Below are positions 20,040 through 32,190 of a DNA stretch of 64,000 nucleotides, one piece after another (the first letter of the stretch is position 1; each line of letters starts with the position of its first letter). The DNA lies in NCBI GenBank assembly GCA_022478985.1, contig JAKSZP010017494.1, positions 1 through 64,000 of the forward strand, given 5' to 3'. The notes under the pieces were generated by a model. That model worked only from the letters and a program-made list of their open reading frames with translations, did no database searches and was not told the DNA's origin. This DNA is from Massospora cicadina. Lineage: Eukaryota; Entomophthoromycota; Entomophthoromycetes; Entomophthorales; Entomophthoraceae. A program made the translations under genes and the position numbers.

Positions 20040-23000
20040 GGGGAGCCTCTACTTTAGGGGCGTTGAACATCACAGGACTCAAGGCCTCACCATCCCGGGC
20101 TAGAAAACTGAGTTTTTTAACATATAAATTACCTAAGGACATCCTGTCCATTCAGGAAACCCACTGTCCACGCGGTGCAGAGAACACATAGGCAACCATG
20201 CTCCTCCCTTACCTTTCCTTTTGGTCACTGCACTGTGGGATGCTAGTTTGAGTGAACCGTAGTTTTAAAATTTATTTCATCAAAATTGTACCTAAATGTC
20301 CATGTCCTTGTAGTCACCTTTTCATGGGATGACGAAGTGCACACTGTTGTTAACATTTACGCCCCAACCTATGCACAAGATTGTCAGAAATTCTTCTCAG
20401 CTGTCAATTCCCTTCTGCTACCCCCTGACCCATTTATTGTTGTTGACATGAACTGCTGGATGAAACCATCCACATGCCACTGGCCCTCATCGCCTACACC
20501 CCCACAGGGGCATGTTGAGCTTTGCGTTCTCAAAGCCACCCTAGGGTTGTTTGATACTTTGCCGCATCATGCTCTGCTACTCACTAACATGTTGTGCCCC
20601 CACATGCACAATGGCCAGCTAAGGTCCATGACCCGCATTGACCTTATTCTCGCGCCACTGAAATTTAAATCCCAAATTTCCCACTTTAACATGATGAAAA
20701 TCGATTTCTCTGACCACAGGATGGTATCAGTTTCCTTCCATTTTCCAATCCAGCGGCCCAAGCACCAAAGTGGTGAAAACTCTGCCCTACAAAGATCGCG
20801 TCACCAAGATTTTCCTAGTGGGTGGAATCTGTGACCTCAGCTCTGGAGTTTATCCCACCATTATGTGCACCCAATTCCCACCTGAACAACCTTCAAGGCG
20901 AACACAATCCGCCAGGCTTGCCACCTCTCCTCACATCACTCATGGCTGCCTCAGCAGTCATTTTGCGCATGCTGGCAGATGTGGACCACCTGGTGTCTAA
21001 CATCTCCGCTGCAGGCTACAGCCCATCTTGGGGTCACAAGTGGCGGAAGTGTCCTCCTGCCTCAACGCACTGGAAGACAACACAAACATTGGGTTTGTAT
21101 TCAGTAAATTAAAGCATATAACAGCAGTTGATACATGTTCCACTTACTTTTTTCGAAAATGATTTGCACCATGCCAGAGTATGGCCTGCACACAGGTGCA
21201 GAGGCCAGACCACTCCGTCATGGATATACTGGCTGAAGTGGCGATCAAATACAAAATTATTACTCTAAATAATATTGATCTGATCTTACTCCGCCGGCTG
21301 AAATGGAAATTTTTTTCAAAAGTGAACACATCCACACCATTTCCCGATTCCCAGACATATTAATTTGATTAATTGGGATGAACTCTGGTCTGCCAGTTGT
21401 GGTGCATCATACAGTAATTTCACAGGTCCAGACGGCGTCCCTTATGAGCTCTATAAGAAAGTATTTCAAAGATTTTTCCTCCTTGCTGTTTGCCTCCCTG
21501 AACTAATGCCTTCTGAAAACGCGCCTCCTACCTGGAGGGCAAGAGGCCTTCATGATTACATTGTGACTGAAAGGGGATAAGATGGACTTAACCAACTGGC
21601 GCCCCATTTTACTCACTAATACAGACACAAAAAGTTTTTACTAAAATCATGGCTAACCATCTAGGATAGTTGCCTCAACTCATCTCACCTGAATAATTTA
21701 TTTCATCCCCATAAGGTTGATTTGGGACAATATACACACCGTAGCCAAAGTATGTCAATCCATGGCTTCTGGAGCACTTGTGTTTTTAGACCAGAAGAAG
21801 TCCTATGATAGAGTCAATTTGGAATACCTTAGAGCCTGCCTCCACAAGTTCAGCCTACCCTTTCGCTTCATTGATTGGGTGATGTTGCTTATGAAACCTG
21901 CCATAATGGCTAAGCGTGGCCCTGGCTTCCTCACGGAGGTAGTCCGCCCGCAAAGGGGCCTACGCCAAGGGGACCCTCTTAGCTCACTCCTTTATAAATT
22001 TAATTTTGACCCACTTCTTCGAAATGTGAATGCCCACCTTAATGGTGTCCATGTGCAAGGCCAAGCACCAGTCAAGTTGTTGTCATTTGCTGATGACAAT
22101 GTGGCTGAGGTGTCTAACAATCATGACGCACGCATGCTTGAAACTAAAATACAGGTTTACTCCAGGGTAATTAATGCTGCACTTAACGCCTCCAAAACCA
22201 AAATTGTTATCCTTTGTCAGTATCAAGCCCACTGGTCCCCAGCGCCCCATTTCCTACCTTCCTCGTCAACTAGTGCACGGGATCGCTTGCCCTGCCCACC
22301 CCACTCCGCCTCTTCATACTCCCCTTGTGCCACGCCCCACCGTTGGCCCTGTCCAGTATATGGGGATGTGGCTGGAGGCAGGAGTGTACGCCCTAACTGT
22401 TGATGGAAAACCATATCCTAGATAAAGTTATAAAACGCATAGCTTCCCTCAAAGCCCGCCAGACCTCCCTTAAAGGCAGGGTTGTGCTATCCAACTCTAT
22501 GCTTCTCTCTAAAGTTTGGTTTGGGGCCCATGCTATCGCTTTTTCCCTTGTTTCTTCAAGTCATTATACCCCCTTCTGCAAGTATGACTTTGGTTAGCCA
22601 CCCACCTCTGGTGCGCCTAGATATCATGTTTGGCCCTCGCCACAGTGGTGGCATGGGCCTGCTCAACTATGAGGTCCACGCCGCCAAGATACTTAAACCT
22701 GGATCGCATTGTCACCAACCCAACAGTCTCAGCCCAGCACTGGTCCCGCGCGGCCCACTCCAACTTCTCCTGCGCCCTGGGCCTCGGCAAACCTACCCAC
22801 GCCCACTCTCTGTTAAAGTACCTTGCCTCACATCCTTCTTCTGCAGGTCCACATGGGACGTCGCCCCACTTCAAAAGGATCCTCCTCTCCATGTGGAGCG
22901 CTGAGTGGAGAATTCACATCTGTGGGCACACCGCCCAGAGGGGGAGCCCTACTCCTAGGTTCACCCATGAAGTACAAGGACTACCATTCTGAACGGAATA

Positions 23001-23630
23001 ATACCCATGAGACCCCCTATCATGGCCAGGGTGGACTACCTGGACATGGTGGACATCCCCTACCCCCTAGATACCCAGAAAGCCATTTGGAAATACGCTC
23101 ACCACCCTCTTCTGCATCCTCATATTTGTTCCCATGCGTGGTGCTGCCTGAGGCAGGTATACTGTACTTCAGAACGCTCTAACTCTTTGAACTCATCTTG
23201 CGTTGTGTGTGGTCAATATGGAACTATGGTTCACCGCCTAGAAGAGTACCCTCCATCAAAAGTGATATGGCGTGAGTGCAACATCTGTTTCACCAGGATC
23301 AGGCACAGCTCTTCAGCCTGTCAAAGAACATGTTTGCCTTATCCATGGCTTCCCCTCTTCCACCCTCCCTTCATGCCTTGGTAGTCAAAATCGCTATGTG
23401 GACTATCCACACGATCGTCCCAGATGCTATTTCAGGATCTACTCCCACCCTCCAGGAAGTTATACGCTGGTTCCAGTCGCAACTTGTGGACCACTTTCAA
23501 GCGTGGATGTTTGGGTACCTCCCACCCCATCACCGCCAGATGGTCTCATACTGATTCCCACTTTGGTTCATCACTTCAGACCCCTTCCTACATATGTGCT
23601 CAATAATGGCGCAAGACCCTGACACGTAAC
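20037..23630 (+). pseudogene. LINE-1-family ORF2 polyprotein (copy C)
   Basis: ATG at 20037, six bases after the ORF1 stop. The endonuclease (to about 20740) includes the catalytic-glutamate motif IQETHCP, IYAPTYAQD, VVDMNCW (GDMN in the others), RIDLIL and SDHRMVS. RT (21717-22403) has FLDQKKSYDRVN, LRQGDPLSSLLYKF and FADDNVAEVS. The C-terminal finger near 23200 reads CVVCGQYGTMVHRLEE, with the last cysteine changed to tyrosine. Frameshifts at about 20835, 21580, 22403 and 22904 break the frame. Confidence 0.86.
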
Positions 23631-23778
23631 CCCACCCTTCTCTTGGCGTTCCCACTGGCAACAGGAGATTTCGTCTGCTTCTCTGGGGTGCCCTCCTCTC
23701 GCTGAAATTTGTTTTGTAGTTTAGTATCTTATTGGAAGTGTCTGTCCCCTGGTCAGCTTCCCCAAATAAAATTTAAAA

Positions 23779-23790
23779 TGTATTAGTAAG
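23779..23790. repeat. Target-site duplication of LINE C, 3' side
   Basis: TGTATTAGTAAG, identical to 18506-18517. Confidence 0.9.
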
Positions 23791-26434
23791 CAATATGGGG
23801 CGCCATTTACCAAGTCCAGATTATCCATTTTCTTTTACAACGTTATCATGAAGGCCCCTTGTCCACTAGGGAGGAGGCGCATTTCCATTAGGCATTGATT
23901 CATCGAGGCAAGCAACAAGGAGGAAACTATTTAAAATATATCTTATAGAACCCATAAGGAATTCCATATGGACCAGGGCATTTCCTGTACATTGCACTGC
24001 AAATGCTAGACAGAGATTATCCTGAAAAAACAAATTCATCAACTTCAGATAAAATGAACTGGTGAAAGATGTGCACTTTTGAGAAAATTGTCCACTTCAT
24101 CTGTCTGAACTGGATTAGAGTGATAGAATTTAGAGTAATAATTTCATACTTCAATTGCCACTTTGGCCAGATTATCTGTGACGGAGTGGTCTGGCCTCCA
24201 CACCTTTGTTCAGGCCATGCTCTGGCATGGTGCATTGAATTCTCAAAAAAGGAAATTGGAGCACGTGTTTCCCACTTTTATATGCTTTGCTTTATAATAA
24301 TCACAAACCTTATGCTTGTGTTGTCTTACCAGTGCGTTGAGGCGAGCAGATGCTTCTGCCCACTTATGACCCCAAGCCAGGCTGTAGCCTGCCGCTGGGA
24401 CATTGAATTCCAGGTGGTCCACTTCTGCCAGCGTGTGCAAAATGACTTCTGAGGCAACATGAGAGCGACGTGATGAGATGTGGCAATCCTGGCCGATGGT
24501 GTTCGCTTTGAAGGTTGACCATTGGAAAGGGGTCTGTACATAACAATGTGGTAAACTCCAGAGCTAAGGTCTTGGTGTCCACACATGAGGAAAACCCGGG
24601 TGATGTGATCTCAGATGGGCGGAGTCTGAACCACTTTGGCGCCTGTGCCAATGGATGTGACAAAGAGAAGGAAACCTATACCATCCAGTGGTCAGATAAT
24701 TCAAGTTTTGTCATTGTAAAGTGGGAAACTTGGGATTGAAATTTCAACGGTGTGAGAATAAGGTCAATGCGGGACATAGACCTCAGCTGTCCGTTGTGCA
24801 CATGGGGACAAGACATGTTTTGGAGTAGTGTTGCATGATGTGGCAGAATAGCGAACAACCCCAAATTGGGTTTTAGAATGTGAAGTACTATGTGCCCTTG
24901 TGGGGGTGTAGGTGACGAGGGCCAGCGGTCAGTGGCTGGGTAGGTCCAGCAGTTTATGTCGCCAATAACAAATGGGTCAGGGGAAGTGGGAAGGAATAGA
25001 TGGCCGAGAATAATTCCCAATGAGCTCATGCACAGTTTGGGCATAGATGTTAATGACAGCATACTCTTTGTAATCCCACAAAAAGGTGACAATAAGGGCA
25101 CGGCCATCAAGGTATGATGTTGACAAAATGAATTTAAAATTATGGGTCACTCAAGTAAAACACCCCACAGTGTAGTGACCAAAAGGAAAGGTAAGAGAGG
25201 AGCATGGTTGACTATGTGTTCTCTGTACCGCGTGGACAGTGGGTTTCCTGAATGGCCAGGATGTCCTTTGGTAATTTATATGTTAAAAAACTCAGTTTTC
25301 TAGCCCGGGATGGTGAGGCCTTGAGTCCTGTAATGTTCAACGTCCCTAAAGTAAAAGCTCCCCCATTGCACCTTAGGTGTGTGGGGAAGGGCACCCATGC
25401 CCTTCAGCCTTCTCTTTTTCAGCATGTCGCTGTATGGCAGTGAAGATATTCTGTGCAATGGAGTACGGTTCATTATGGGTTGCCTTCACAGTGAGTTTGA
25501 CATTGGTTTTTGCTTTTGTTTATTTTCCCCTTAGATATTTTTGTTTTTTGTGTAGTGTGCACTTGTGGTGCACCATAGCCTGTTGACAAAGTTTTAGAAG
25601 GTAGATTGGTGGGTGATTTGATTTTGATCGAGGCTTGGTGGCATTAGGCAGATAAATCCAACTCACTTATCAGGTCATCAGCTTGGGTGGCCCAATCTGA
25701 TTGGTGTTTGGGATTCACAAGCCGCTTCTGCAGCAAATGACTCGATGTACTTTTGGATTTGGGTGGGCATGATCATGGATGAAGTCATAGCCGCTACCTT
25801 GGCTGCTGCTCTGTGGGCCTGATTTGCCTTCTTACACTCCTGCAGGGGCACAGGTTTTACTTGAATGTAGCACCCAGGCATGCCCCGTGGGAAGGCGGTG
25901 TCAGTGTATATTGCCGGTTCATAGTGGTGTCTGCACCGCGCATTGCCTCTGGGATGATTTCAGTTTGGGTAATGCCCTCCTTGGCGGGCAGGTATGGGCC
26001 TTGTGGCCGAAAGCATGACAGAAGGTGCAGATAGGAGGTGCACTAACCACGGTGACCTGGAATGGGCGGAATTCTTGCCCATCAATTTCCACAAAAGTGG
26101 TGTATGGGATTTGGGTCAAATCACCCTCTACCCCACAGACAGGGTGAGAGCAGCAATTGCTTTGCCTGTGCACAGGTCTAGCATGAACGTAAAGTGCTGT
26201 ATCTAGAAGGATTGGATTTTCCCATATTCAGTGAGCCCAGCCCTCAGGTGGTGATACAGTACGGTGCGCTTAATTGTTGTAGGTAGGAAGTCATAAAGCA
26301 ACAAAAATTTGGTTGGATTTAGTCCAACGAGTGCACTTCATGTCAACTACCTGTTGACTGTCTGGGAGGTCCACCAAAACCTGCACTTTTGCAGCTTCAT
26401 CTGCCACATTTTTGTTTTTAAATTCAAGGTCCAG
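23791..26434 (-). pseudogene. LINE family 1, copy E: ORF1 middle/C-terminus and ORF2 endonuclease
   Basis: The middle piece of copy E. Reading on the minus strand, ORF1 continues from about 26430 (LDLEF, then a knuckle CTFCHAFGHKAHTC, intact CX2CX4HX4C, near 26030) to its stop at 25375-25373. ORF2 starts at 25366 (MGELLL-like, then KLSFLTYKLPKDIL and AIQETHCPRG). It shows GDINCW, SRIDLIL and SDHWMV in the endonuclease (25110-24676) and runs to the C insertion point at 23791. Stops and shifts are scattered throughout. E is interrupted on the right by D and on the left by C. Confidence 0.85.
26420..26434. repeat. Target-site duplication of LINE D, 5' side
   Basis: AAATTCAAGGTCCAG, matching 31748-31762 (AAATTCAAGGTCAAG) at 14 of 15 bases. 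The target encodes WLDLEF in ORF1 of copy E. Confidence 0.9.
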
Positions 26435-26450
26435 AAAACTTTATTTTCTC

Positions 26451-26470
26451 GTTGCAAACACTTGTGCAAC
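26451..26470 (+). promoter_or_regulatory. 5' UTR hairpin of LINE family 1 (copy D)
   Basis: GTTGCAAACACTTGTGCAAC, the same stem as in copy B with one mismatch. The ORF1 ATG is 61 bases downstream (26531). Confidence 0.5.
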
Positions 26471-26530
26471 CCATTCAATTCAAGACTAAACCTAGTTTGA
26501 TAATCTCATAGAGGGGATTAGTCTGCGCCC

Positions 26531-27944
26531 ATGTCTGGGAGCAGTTGGGCAAGCAAGGCAAGAGGAGCAGGCGGAAGGCCTGTGGCCTCTAACGTTTGAA
26601 AACGCTTCGGAGAATCCAGCGGAATAGAAAAAAATCTAAAAAAACTGGCAGTCACAATTTCCCCAGAGATACTCGCGTGGCAAGCACGATGCAACCAGTA
26701 CATCAACACGCCACATTCCCAGCCACTTTCGTCGGTAGAATTTGGAGTCCGTGTGTATCTGGACATCCAAAAAATGGCCCTATGGGAAAAATTTTGTGAA
26801 GATGTACACAAAATTTTCCTGACCGTGGTGTACGTTGCACCTCACTCCATGTCGCGCGGTTGGCTGGACCTAGGTTTCAAAAGCAAAATCGCAGCAGATG
26901 AGGCTGCAGCGGTGCACATAGTAGTCAACCTCCCTGAAGGGCAATGGGTCATCGAAACTAAATGCACCAGATGGACAAAATCAAACCAAATTTTCCTCAC
27001 GTTTGACTTTTTGCCTACTACGGTAAAACGTGACATTTTGGAGCAACACCTGAAAGATGGTCTCGCCATATATGGCGAAAGACAATTTTTTGAAATGCAA
27101 CATTTCACGCTGATGCCACACCTGTGCACCGGCAAAGCCATCGCAGTTCTGACCCCAACTGAGGAGATTGCAAAGGACCTAACCCAGATCCCGCACTCCA
27201 CCTTTATTGACATCACAGGGCACACTACCCACCCATTCCAGGTAACCGTGGACAGCGCGCCCCCCATTTGCACCCACTGTGATGCATTCAGCCATAAGGC
27301 GCATGCATGCCCCATTAAAGAGGGCATCACATTCCAAGAGCACCCCTCGGCGGCCATGGCCAGTGGAGAGGCGCACTATGAACCAACCGCAAGCACCAAG
27401 GAGGCTTTCCCTGGGGAGCACAAGGCTGCTACCTATTGGTAAAGCCCATCTCCCTGCAGGAGCGGAAGAAGGCCAAGCAGGCCCATAGGACCGCGGCCAA
27501 GGAAGCGGCCAAGGCCACCACCACCATCCCACACTCACAACGCCAGGAGGACATAAAGACCTTCATGGTGGAAGCAACTCAGGAATCCATCACCCAATCA
27601 GATTGGGAGGCCCATGCCAAATGGGCCACTCAATCTGAGGATCCGATGGGAGATTTGATCTCACCCAATTGCTGCACCCAAGCCCCAGTCAAAACTGACT
27701 TGGGACCAAACCCAACCAAAAAATTTTTTTTTGCCCCACTTGATGGAGCACCAAACTTATCCGCACTGCAAAAAATTTGTCCAACGTCAGTAAAACAAAA
27801 AGCGAAGGCCAAAGCCAACGCGACTCTTTCTGCAAAAATTAACAAAACCCCGATAGCATTGCTGCTAATACCCGCGCTGCTGTGAAAGCCCGTGGGGACT
27901 TGGAATAGGCAGGTGGGCCTGGGGGCCCACCCCCTTGCACCTAA
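26531..27944 (+). pseudogene. LINE-1-family ORF1 protein with zinc knuckle (copy D)
   Basis: Starts MSGSSWASKARG at 26531. A TGA follows after about 23 codons. A long open stretch (26753-27442) covers the central region (FLPTTVKRDILEQHL) and the intact knuckle CTHCDAFSHKAHAC (about 27270-27311). A one-base deletion near 27410 then ends that frame in GEHKAATYW. The true continuation, open in another frame at 27436-27885, gives KPISLQERKKAKQAHR and a long acidic and alanine-rich tail. The stop is at 27942-27944. Copy B has the same early TGA and the same deletion. Confidence 0.86.
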
Positions 27945-27950
27945 GGTGCA

Positions 27951-30900
27951 TTGGGGGAAACCTTCACTCTAGGGATGCTGAATATCGCCAGACTCAAGGC
28001 CTCCCCATCCCGGGCTAGGAAACTGAGTTTTTTACAAAACAATTTACCCGTGGATATCCTGGTCATCCAGAAGTCCCACTGTCCACAAGGTTCCGAGGAT
28101 GCTTGGAAAACAATGCTCTTACCATCCCTATCCTTTTAGGTCAAAGCACTGTGGGGTGCTAATTCAGAAAAACAATTTTTTCAAATTTACATCTTCAGAA
28201 ACATTCCTAAATGGCCAAGTGCTCGTTGTCACCTTCTCATGGGCTGATGTTGCACACACAATCGTCAACATTTACGCCCCAAACGGTGCACATGAGCGTC
28301 AGGAATTTTTCTTGTCAGTCAAATCCCTCCCGCTACTCCCCAATTCTTTCCTAATTGGCGACATGAACTGTTGGCTAACCTCACCAATGGACCGGTGGCT
28401 GCCCTCACCCCACGCCCCACAGGGTCACGTAGAACTACGCGTTCTAAAAGCCACCCTTGGGTTAATGGATGCGCTGCTGTGACATGCCCCACTGCTCAAA
28501 AACATGACGTGTCCCCACGTCCACAATGGCCAATTAAGGTCCATGACCCGCATTGACCTTATTCTAGTGCAGTGAGATTCCAACCCCACATCTCCCACTT
28601 TAAAACAACGAAAATGGAATTCTCCAACCACCGACTGGTCTCAATAACATACCACTTACCTGTCACAGTTGCAAAGGCCCCACATTGGTGCAAAATCCAC
28701 CCCCCAGAGCTCGCGTCACCAGGATTTTCCATGTGGGTGGAAGAGGCAACTTTGGCAAAATTGTTTGTTGCACCGTTTTGCACGGACCCCAATTCCACAT
28801 GGGCAACTTTCAAAGAAGACACCATCTGCCACTATCGCCATCTCTCATCCAGACGCTCATGAGCCACATCAGCGGTTATATCGCGCGCACTGGTGGAATT
28901 GGCCCACTTGGAGTCCAACATTTCAGCCTCAGGATATAGCCCTGCATGGGGCCAGAAGTGGGCGGAGGCAGCCGCCCACCTCAACGCACTTGAAAGGCAA
29001 CACAAACATTGGGTCTGTGTCCAATATAGGGCCACACGCATCACTAATGGTGACAAGTGCACCGCATACTTCTTCAAAAAAATTTTTGCACCACGCCAGA
29101 GCGTGGCCTGCACACAGGTGCGAAGATCAGATAATTCTATTGTGGACACACCGGCTGAAGTGGCAATCAAAATGCAAAGATATTACTCTGAGTTATACTA
29201 AGCCGAACCAATTCAGCCGGCTGAAATGGCGGAATTTCTTGATTGAGCTCATATCCGCACCGTTTTCTGATACCCGGAAATAATGAATTTAATTACTATA
29301 AACGAATTATGGACTACCATTCGCGGTGCGCCAAACTGAAAATGACTAGGCCCAGATGGCATTCCGTATGAGTTCTACAAAAAATATTTTAAATATATAT
29401 CCCCATTGCTGCTAGCCTCACTCAACAAAAGCCTGTTGGAAACGCGCCTCCTACCAGGAGGACATGAGGCCTTTACGGTCACACTCTCCAAGAAAGGGGA
29501 TAGGGGGGACCATCTAGTACTAAAAAAAAAAGGGGATAGGCTAGACTTAGCCAACTGGCGCCCCATTTCTCTAACAAACACAGACACCAAAATTTTAACA
29601 AAAATCATGGCTAACCGTTTTGGGACTGTAGCATCTGCCACCATCTCCCAAGAACAATTTGGTTTCATCCCCAGAAGGTCAATTTGGGATAACGTGCACT
29701 CTGTGGCTAATGTGTGTCAGTCCACAGCCTCTGGGGCACTTGTATTCTTGGACCAACAAAAGGCCTATGACAGAGTAAACTGGGAATACCTTAGGGCCTG
29801 CCTCCAACAATTCCGCCTACCTCCCCGCTTCATTAACTGGGTGATGCTGCTCACAGATTCTGCAACAATGGCAGTGCGCGGCCCAGGTTTCCTAACGGAA
29901 GTAGTCCATCCTCAAAGGGGCCTGCGACAAGGGGACCCCCTCAGCCCACTCTTATACAACTTCAGCCTTGACCCACTACTGCGAAATGTGAATGCCCAAC
30001 TCACTGGGGTCCATGTGCCAGGCCAAACCCCAGTCAAGATGATGGCATTTGCAGATGATTGCGTGGTGGGGGTGTCTAATAAAGATGCAAGTATGCTTGA
30101 AGCCCTCATCCAGGAATATTCCCGGGTAAGCAACGCGGCACTGAACGCCTCCAAAACCAAAATCATCCTCCTTGGTCAGTTTCAGAACTGCTGGGCCCCA
30201 GCAAGTAGTTCCCAACCCGGCCCATCTGCTCGCCCACGTCCACGCCTTACTACCTCAACACACACCGCTCCACTGGTGCTCCCCTTTGTGCCATGACCTA
30301 CCATAGGACCGGTACGCCATCTGGGTGTGTGGTTGGAGGCAGGTGGATACGCGTCACCAGTAATGGAGTGCCATATACTGGACAACGTGAAGAACCGAAT
30401 CGCCTCTCTCAGAGCCCACCCTACTACCCTCACTGGCAGGGTTGTTCTTGCCAACTCTATGCTCCTATCCAAAGTCTGGTTCGGAGCCCACGCCATCCCC
30501 TTCTCCCCAATCTTCTTCAAATCTCTATATGCTTTGCTACAAGGTTGGCTTTGGTCAGGCCGCCCTCCACCAGTACGGCTAGAGGTCATGTTTGGCCCTC
30601 ATCATCATGGTGGCATGGGCCTACTTGACTTCAAAGCCCATGCCGCCAAGATCCTGGGCACCTGGATTGCGGCCATCACTGCTCCTACACTCCCATCCCA
30701 ACACTGGTCCCGCGCGGCCCGCTCCAACTTCTCCCGAGCCTTGGGCCTCAACAATCCATCAAACCCCCACTCCCTGATGAATTACCTCGCATCACACACA
30801 TCAGCCACAGTCCCTCACGGGACCAAAACCCACTACAAACGAATCCTACTCTCCATGCGAAGCGCAGAGTGGAGAATTCATATTAGTGGACATACAACCC

Positions 30901-31613
30901 AAAGAGGCCGCCCCTCTCCTCAGTTCACACAAGAGGTACAGGGGCTACCCATCCATGATGGCGTGATCCCCATTCGACCCCAAATCCTATCCAGGGTGGA
31001 CTACCTGGACATGATGGACATCCCTTATTCCACTGAGACCCAAAAGACTATCTGGAAATACGCACACCATCCTCTGTTGCAGCCTCAAGTCCGCTCCCAT
31101 GTGTGGCGCTGCCTGAGGCGGGTGTATCGTACAGCTGAGCGCTCTAATGCTTTACACTCATCCTGTGTCGTGTGTGGCCAGTATGGAACGCTGTTTTACC
31201 TCCTGGAGAAGTGCCCCACCTCTAAAGTAATATGGCGCGAAGTCCAACGTCTGCTAGGCCAGGATCAAACACATCCCTTCAGTCTGTCAATAGATATGTT
31301 TGCTTCATCAATGGCCTCCCCCCTCCCACCCTCCCTTCGTGCTCTGGTGGTTGCAATCGCCATGTGGACTATCCACATGATTGTCTTGGATGCCATCGCT
31401 GGATCCATCCCCACCCTCCCTGAAGCTGTCCACAGATTCCGGTCTCATTTGGTGGATCACTTTCAAGCGTGGATGTTTGGATATCTCCCACCGCTTCGCT
31501 GACAGCTGGTCTCCTCCTGGTTCCCAGTCTGGTTCATCAAATCAGACCCCTTCCTCCACACGTGCTCAATAGTGGCTACGTCCCCTACACACGTTCCCTC
31601 CCCCTTCCCATAA
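27951..31613 (+). pseudogene. LINE-1-family ORF2 polyprotein (copy D)
   Basis: The start codon is lost: TTG stands where other copies have ATG, six bases after the ORF1 stop. The endonuclease has IYAPNGAHERQ and GDMNCW but SNHRLVS in place of SDH. RT (29406-30296) carries FLDQQKAYDRVNW, LRQGDPLSPLLYNF and FADDCVVGVS. A 36-base in-frame insertion (29504-29539) adds twelve codons before LDLANW. TGA at 30294-30296 replaces an arginine CGA codon. The 391-codon C-terminal stretch (30327-31502) contains the intact finger CVVCGQYGTLFYLLEKC. A second early TGA at 31500-31502 precedes the normal stop at 31611-31613. Confidence 0.9.
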
Positions 31614-31747
31614 GTGGCGTTCCCGCTGGCAACAAGAGTTAGCATCGCTTCTCTGGGGTGCCTCCCCTGGTACTAAGTTTTGTCTCATCTGAGTCATATT
31701 CGGAAGTGTCCATCCCATGGTCGGCCTTCCCCGCAATAAATTAAATT

Positions 31748-31762
31748 AAATTCAAGGTCAAG
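31748..31762. repeat. Target-site duplication of LINE D, 3' side
   Basis: AAATTCAAGGTCAAG, matching 26420-26434 at 14 of 15 bases. Confidence 0.9.
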
Positions 31763-32190
31763 CCAACCACGAGGTATGGAGTGCAGTTTGACATAAAGTT
31801 CATTCAGGAAATAAGTGTTTACTCTATTAAAACTTCTCCCAAAGTGACATTTGTTGTATTCAGGAAGACTCGCACCCCATGCTCCACTGATAATAGTGGT
31901 TAAGAGTGTGGCGTATTGATGAACTGGTTGCAACATGCTTGCCAGGCCAAAATTTCTGGGGAAATGCTAACTGCTGGTTTTTTACTACTACCTTTATCTA
32001 TTCCGCCACATTCGCCAGGGCATTTACAAAACTTGGTTGGTGTGGGGCCTACACCTGTGCCCTCAACTTTGCTCGCCCAACTGCTACCTGACATTGGGTG
32101 CACACTAATATCCTCGATGAGATTATCAAACTTACCTAGACTTAAATAAAATATGTTGCAAAAGCTTTTGCAAAGAGAGAAAAAAGCTGT
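31763..32190 (-). pseudogene. LINE family 1, copy E: 5' UTR and ORF1 N-terminus
   Basis: The 5' piece of copy E. On the minus strand the ORF1 ATG is at 32094 (MSGSSWASKVEGTG), and the frame runs through AVSISPEILAWQACCNQFINTPHS to the D insertion point, where it resumes at 26430. The 5' UTR contains the perfect palindrome TTGCAAAAGCTTTTGCAA (32156-32173), the counterpart of the family hairpin. The exact 5' end is uncertain within about 10 bases. Confidence 0.83.

Larger units (their letters stand above)
18518..23778 (+). mobile_element. LINE family 1, copy C (full length, older subfamily)
   Basis: A 5,261-bp copy with 5' UTR (TCTCTCGTTGCAAACACTTT at its start), ORF1, junction hairpin, ORF2 and tail AATAAAATTTAAAA. 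A perfect 12-bp target duplication flanks it. It shares diagnostic differences with copy E (for example CTFC in the zinc knuckle where A, B, D and F have CTHC), so C and E make a subfamily distinct from A, B, D, F and G. Confidence 0.93.
26435..31747 (+). mobile_element. LINE family 1, copy D (full length)
   Basis: A 5,313-bp copy inserted in ORF1 of copy E, with a 15-bp target duplication (one mismatch) and the tail GCAATAAATTAAATTAAATT. It is one of the best preserved copies: two long open stretches cover RT and the C-terminus (29406-30296 and 30327-31502). It shares lesions with copy B, so the two come from the same lineage. Confidence 0.94.
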
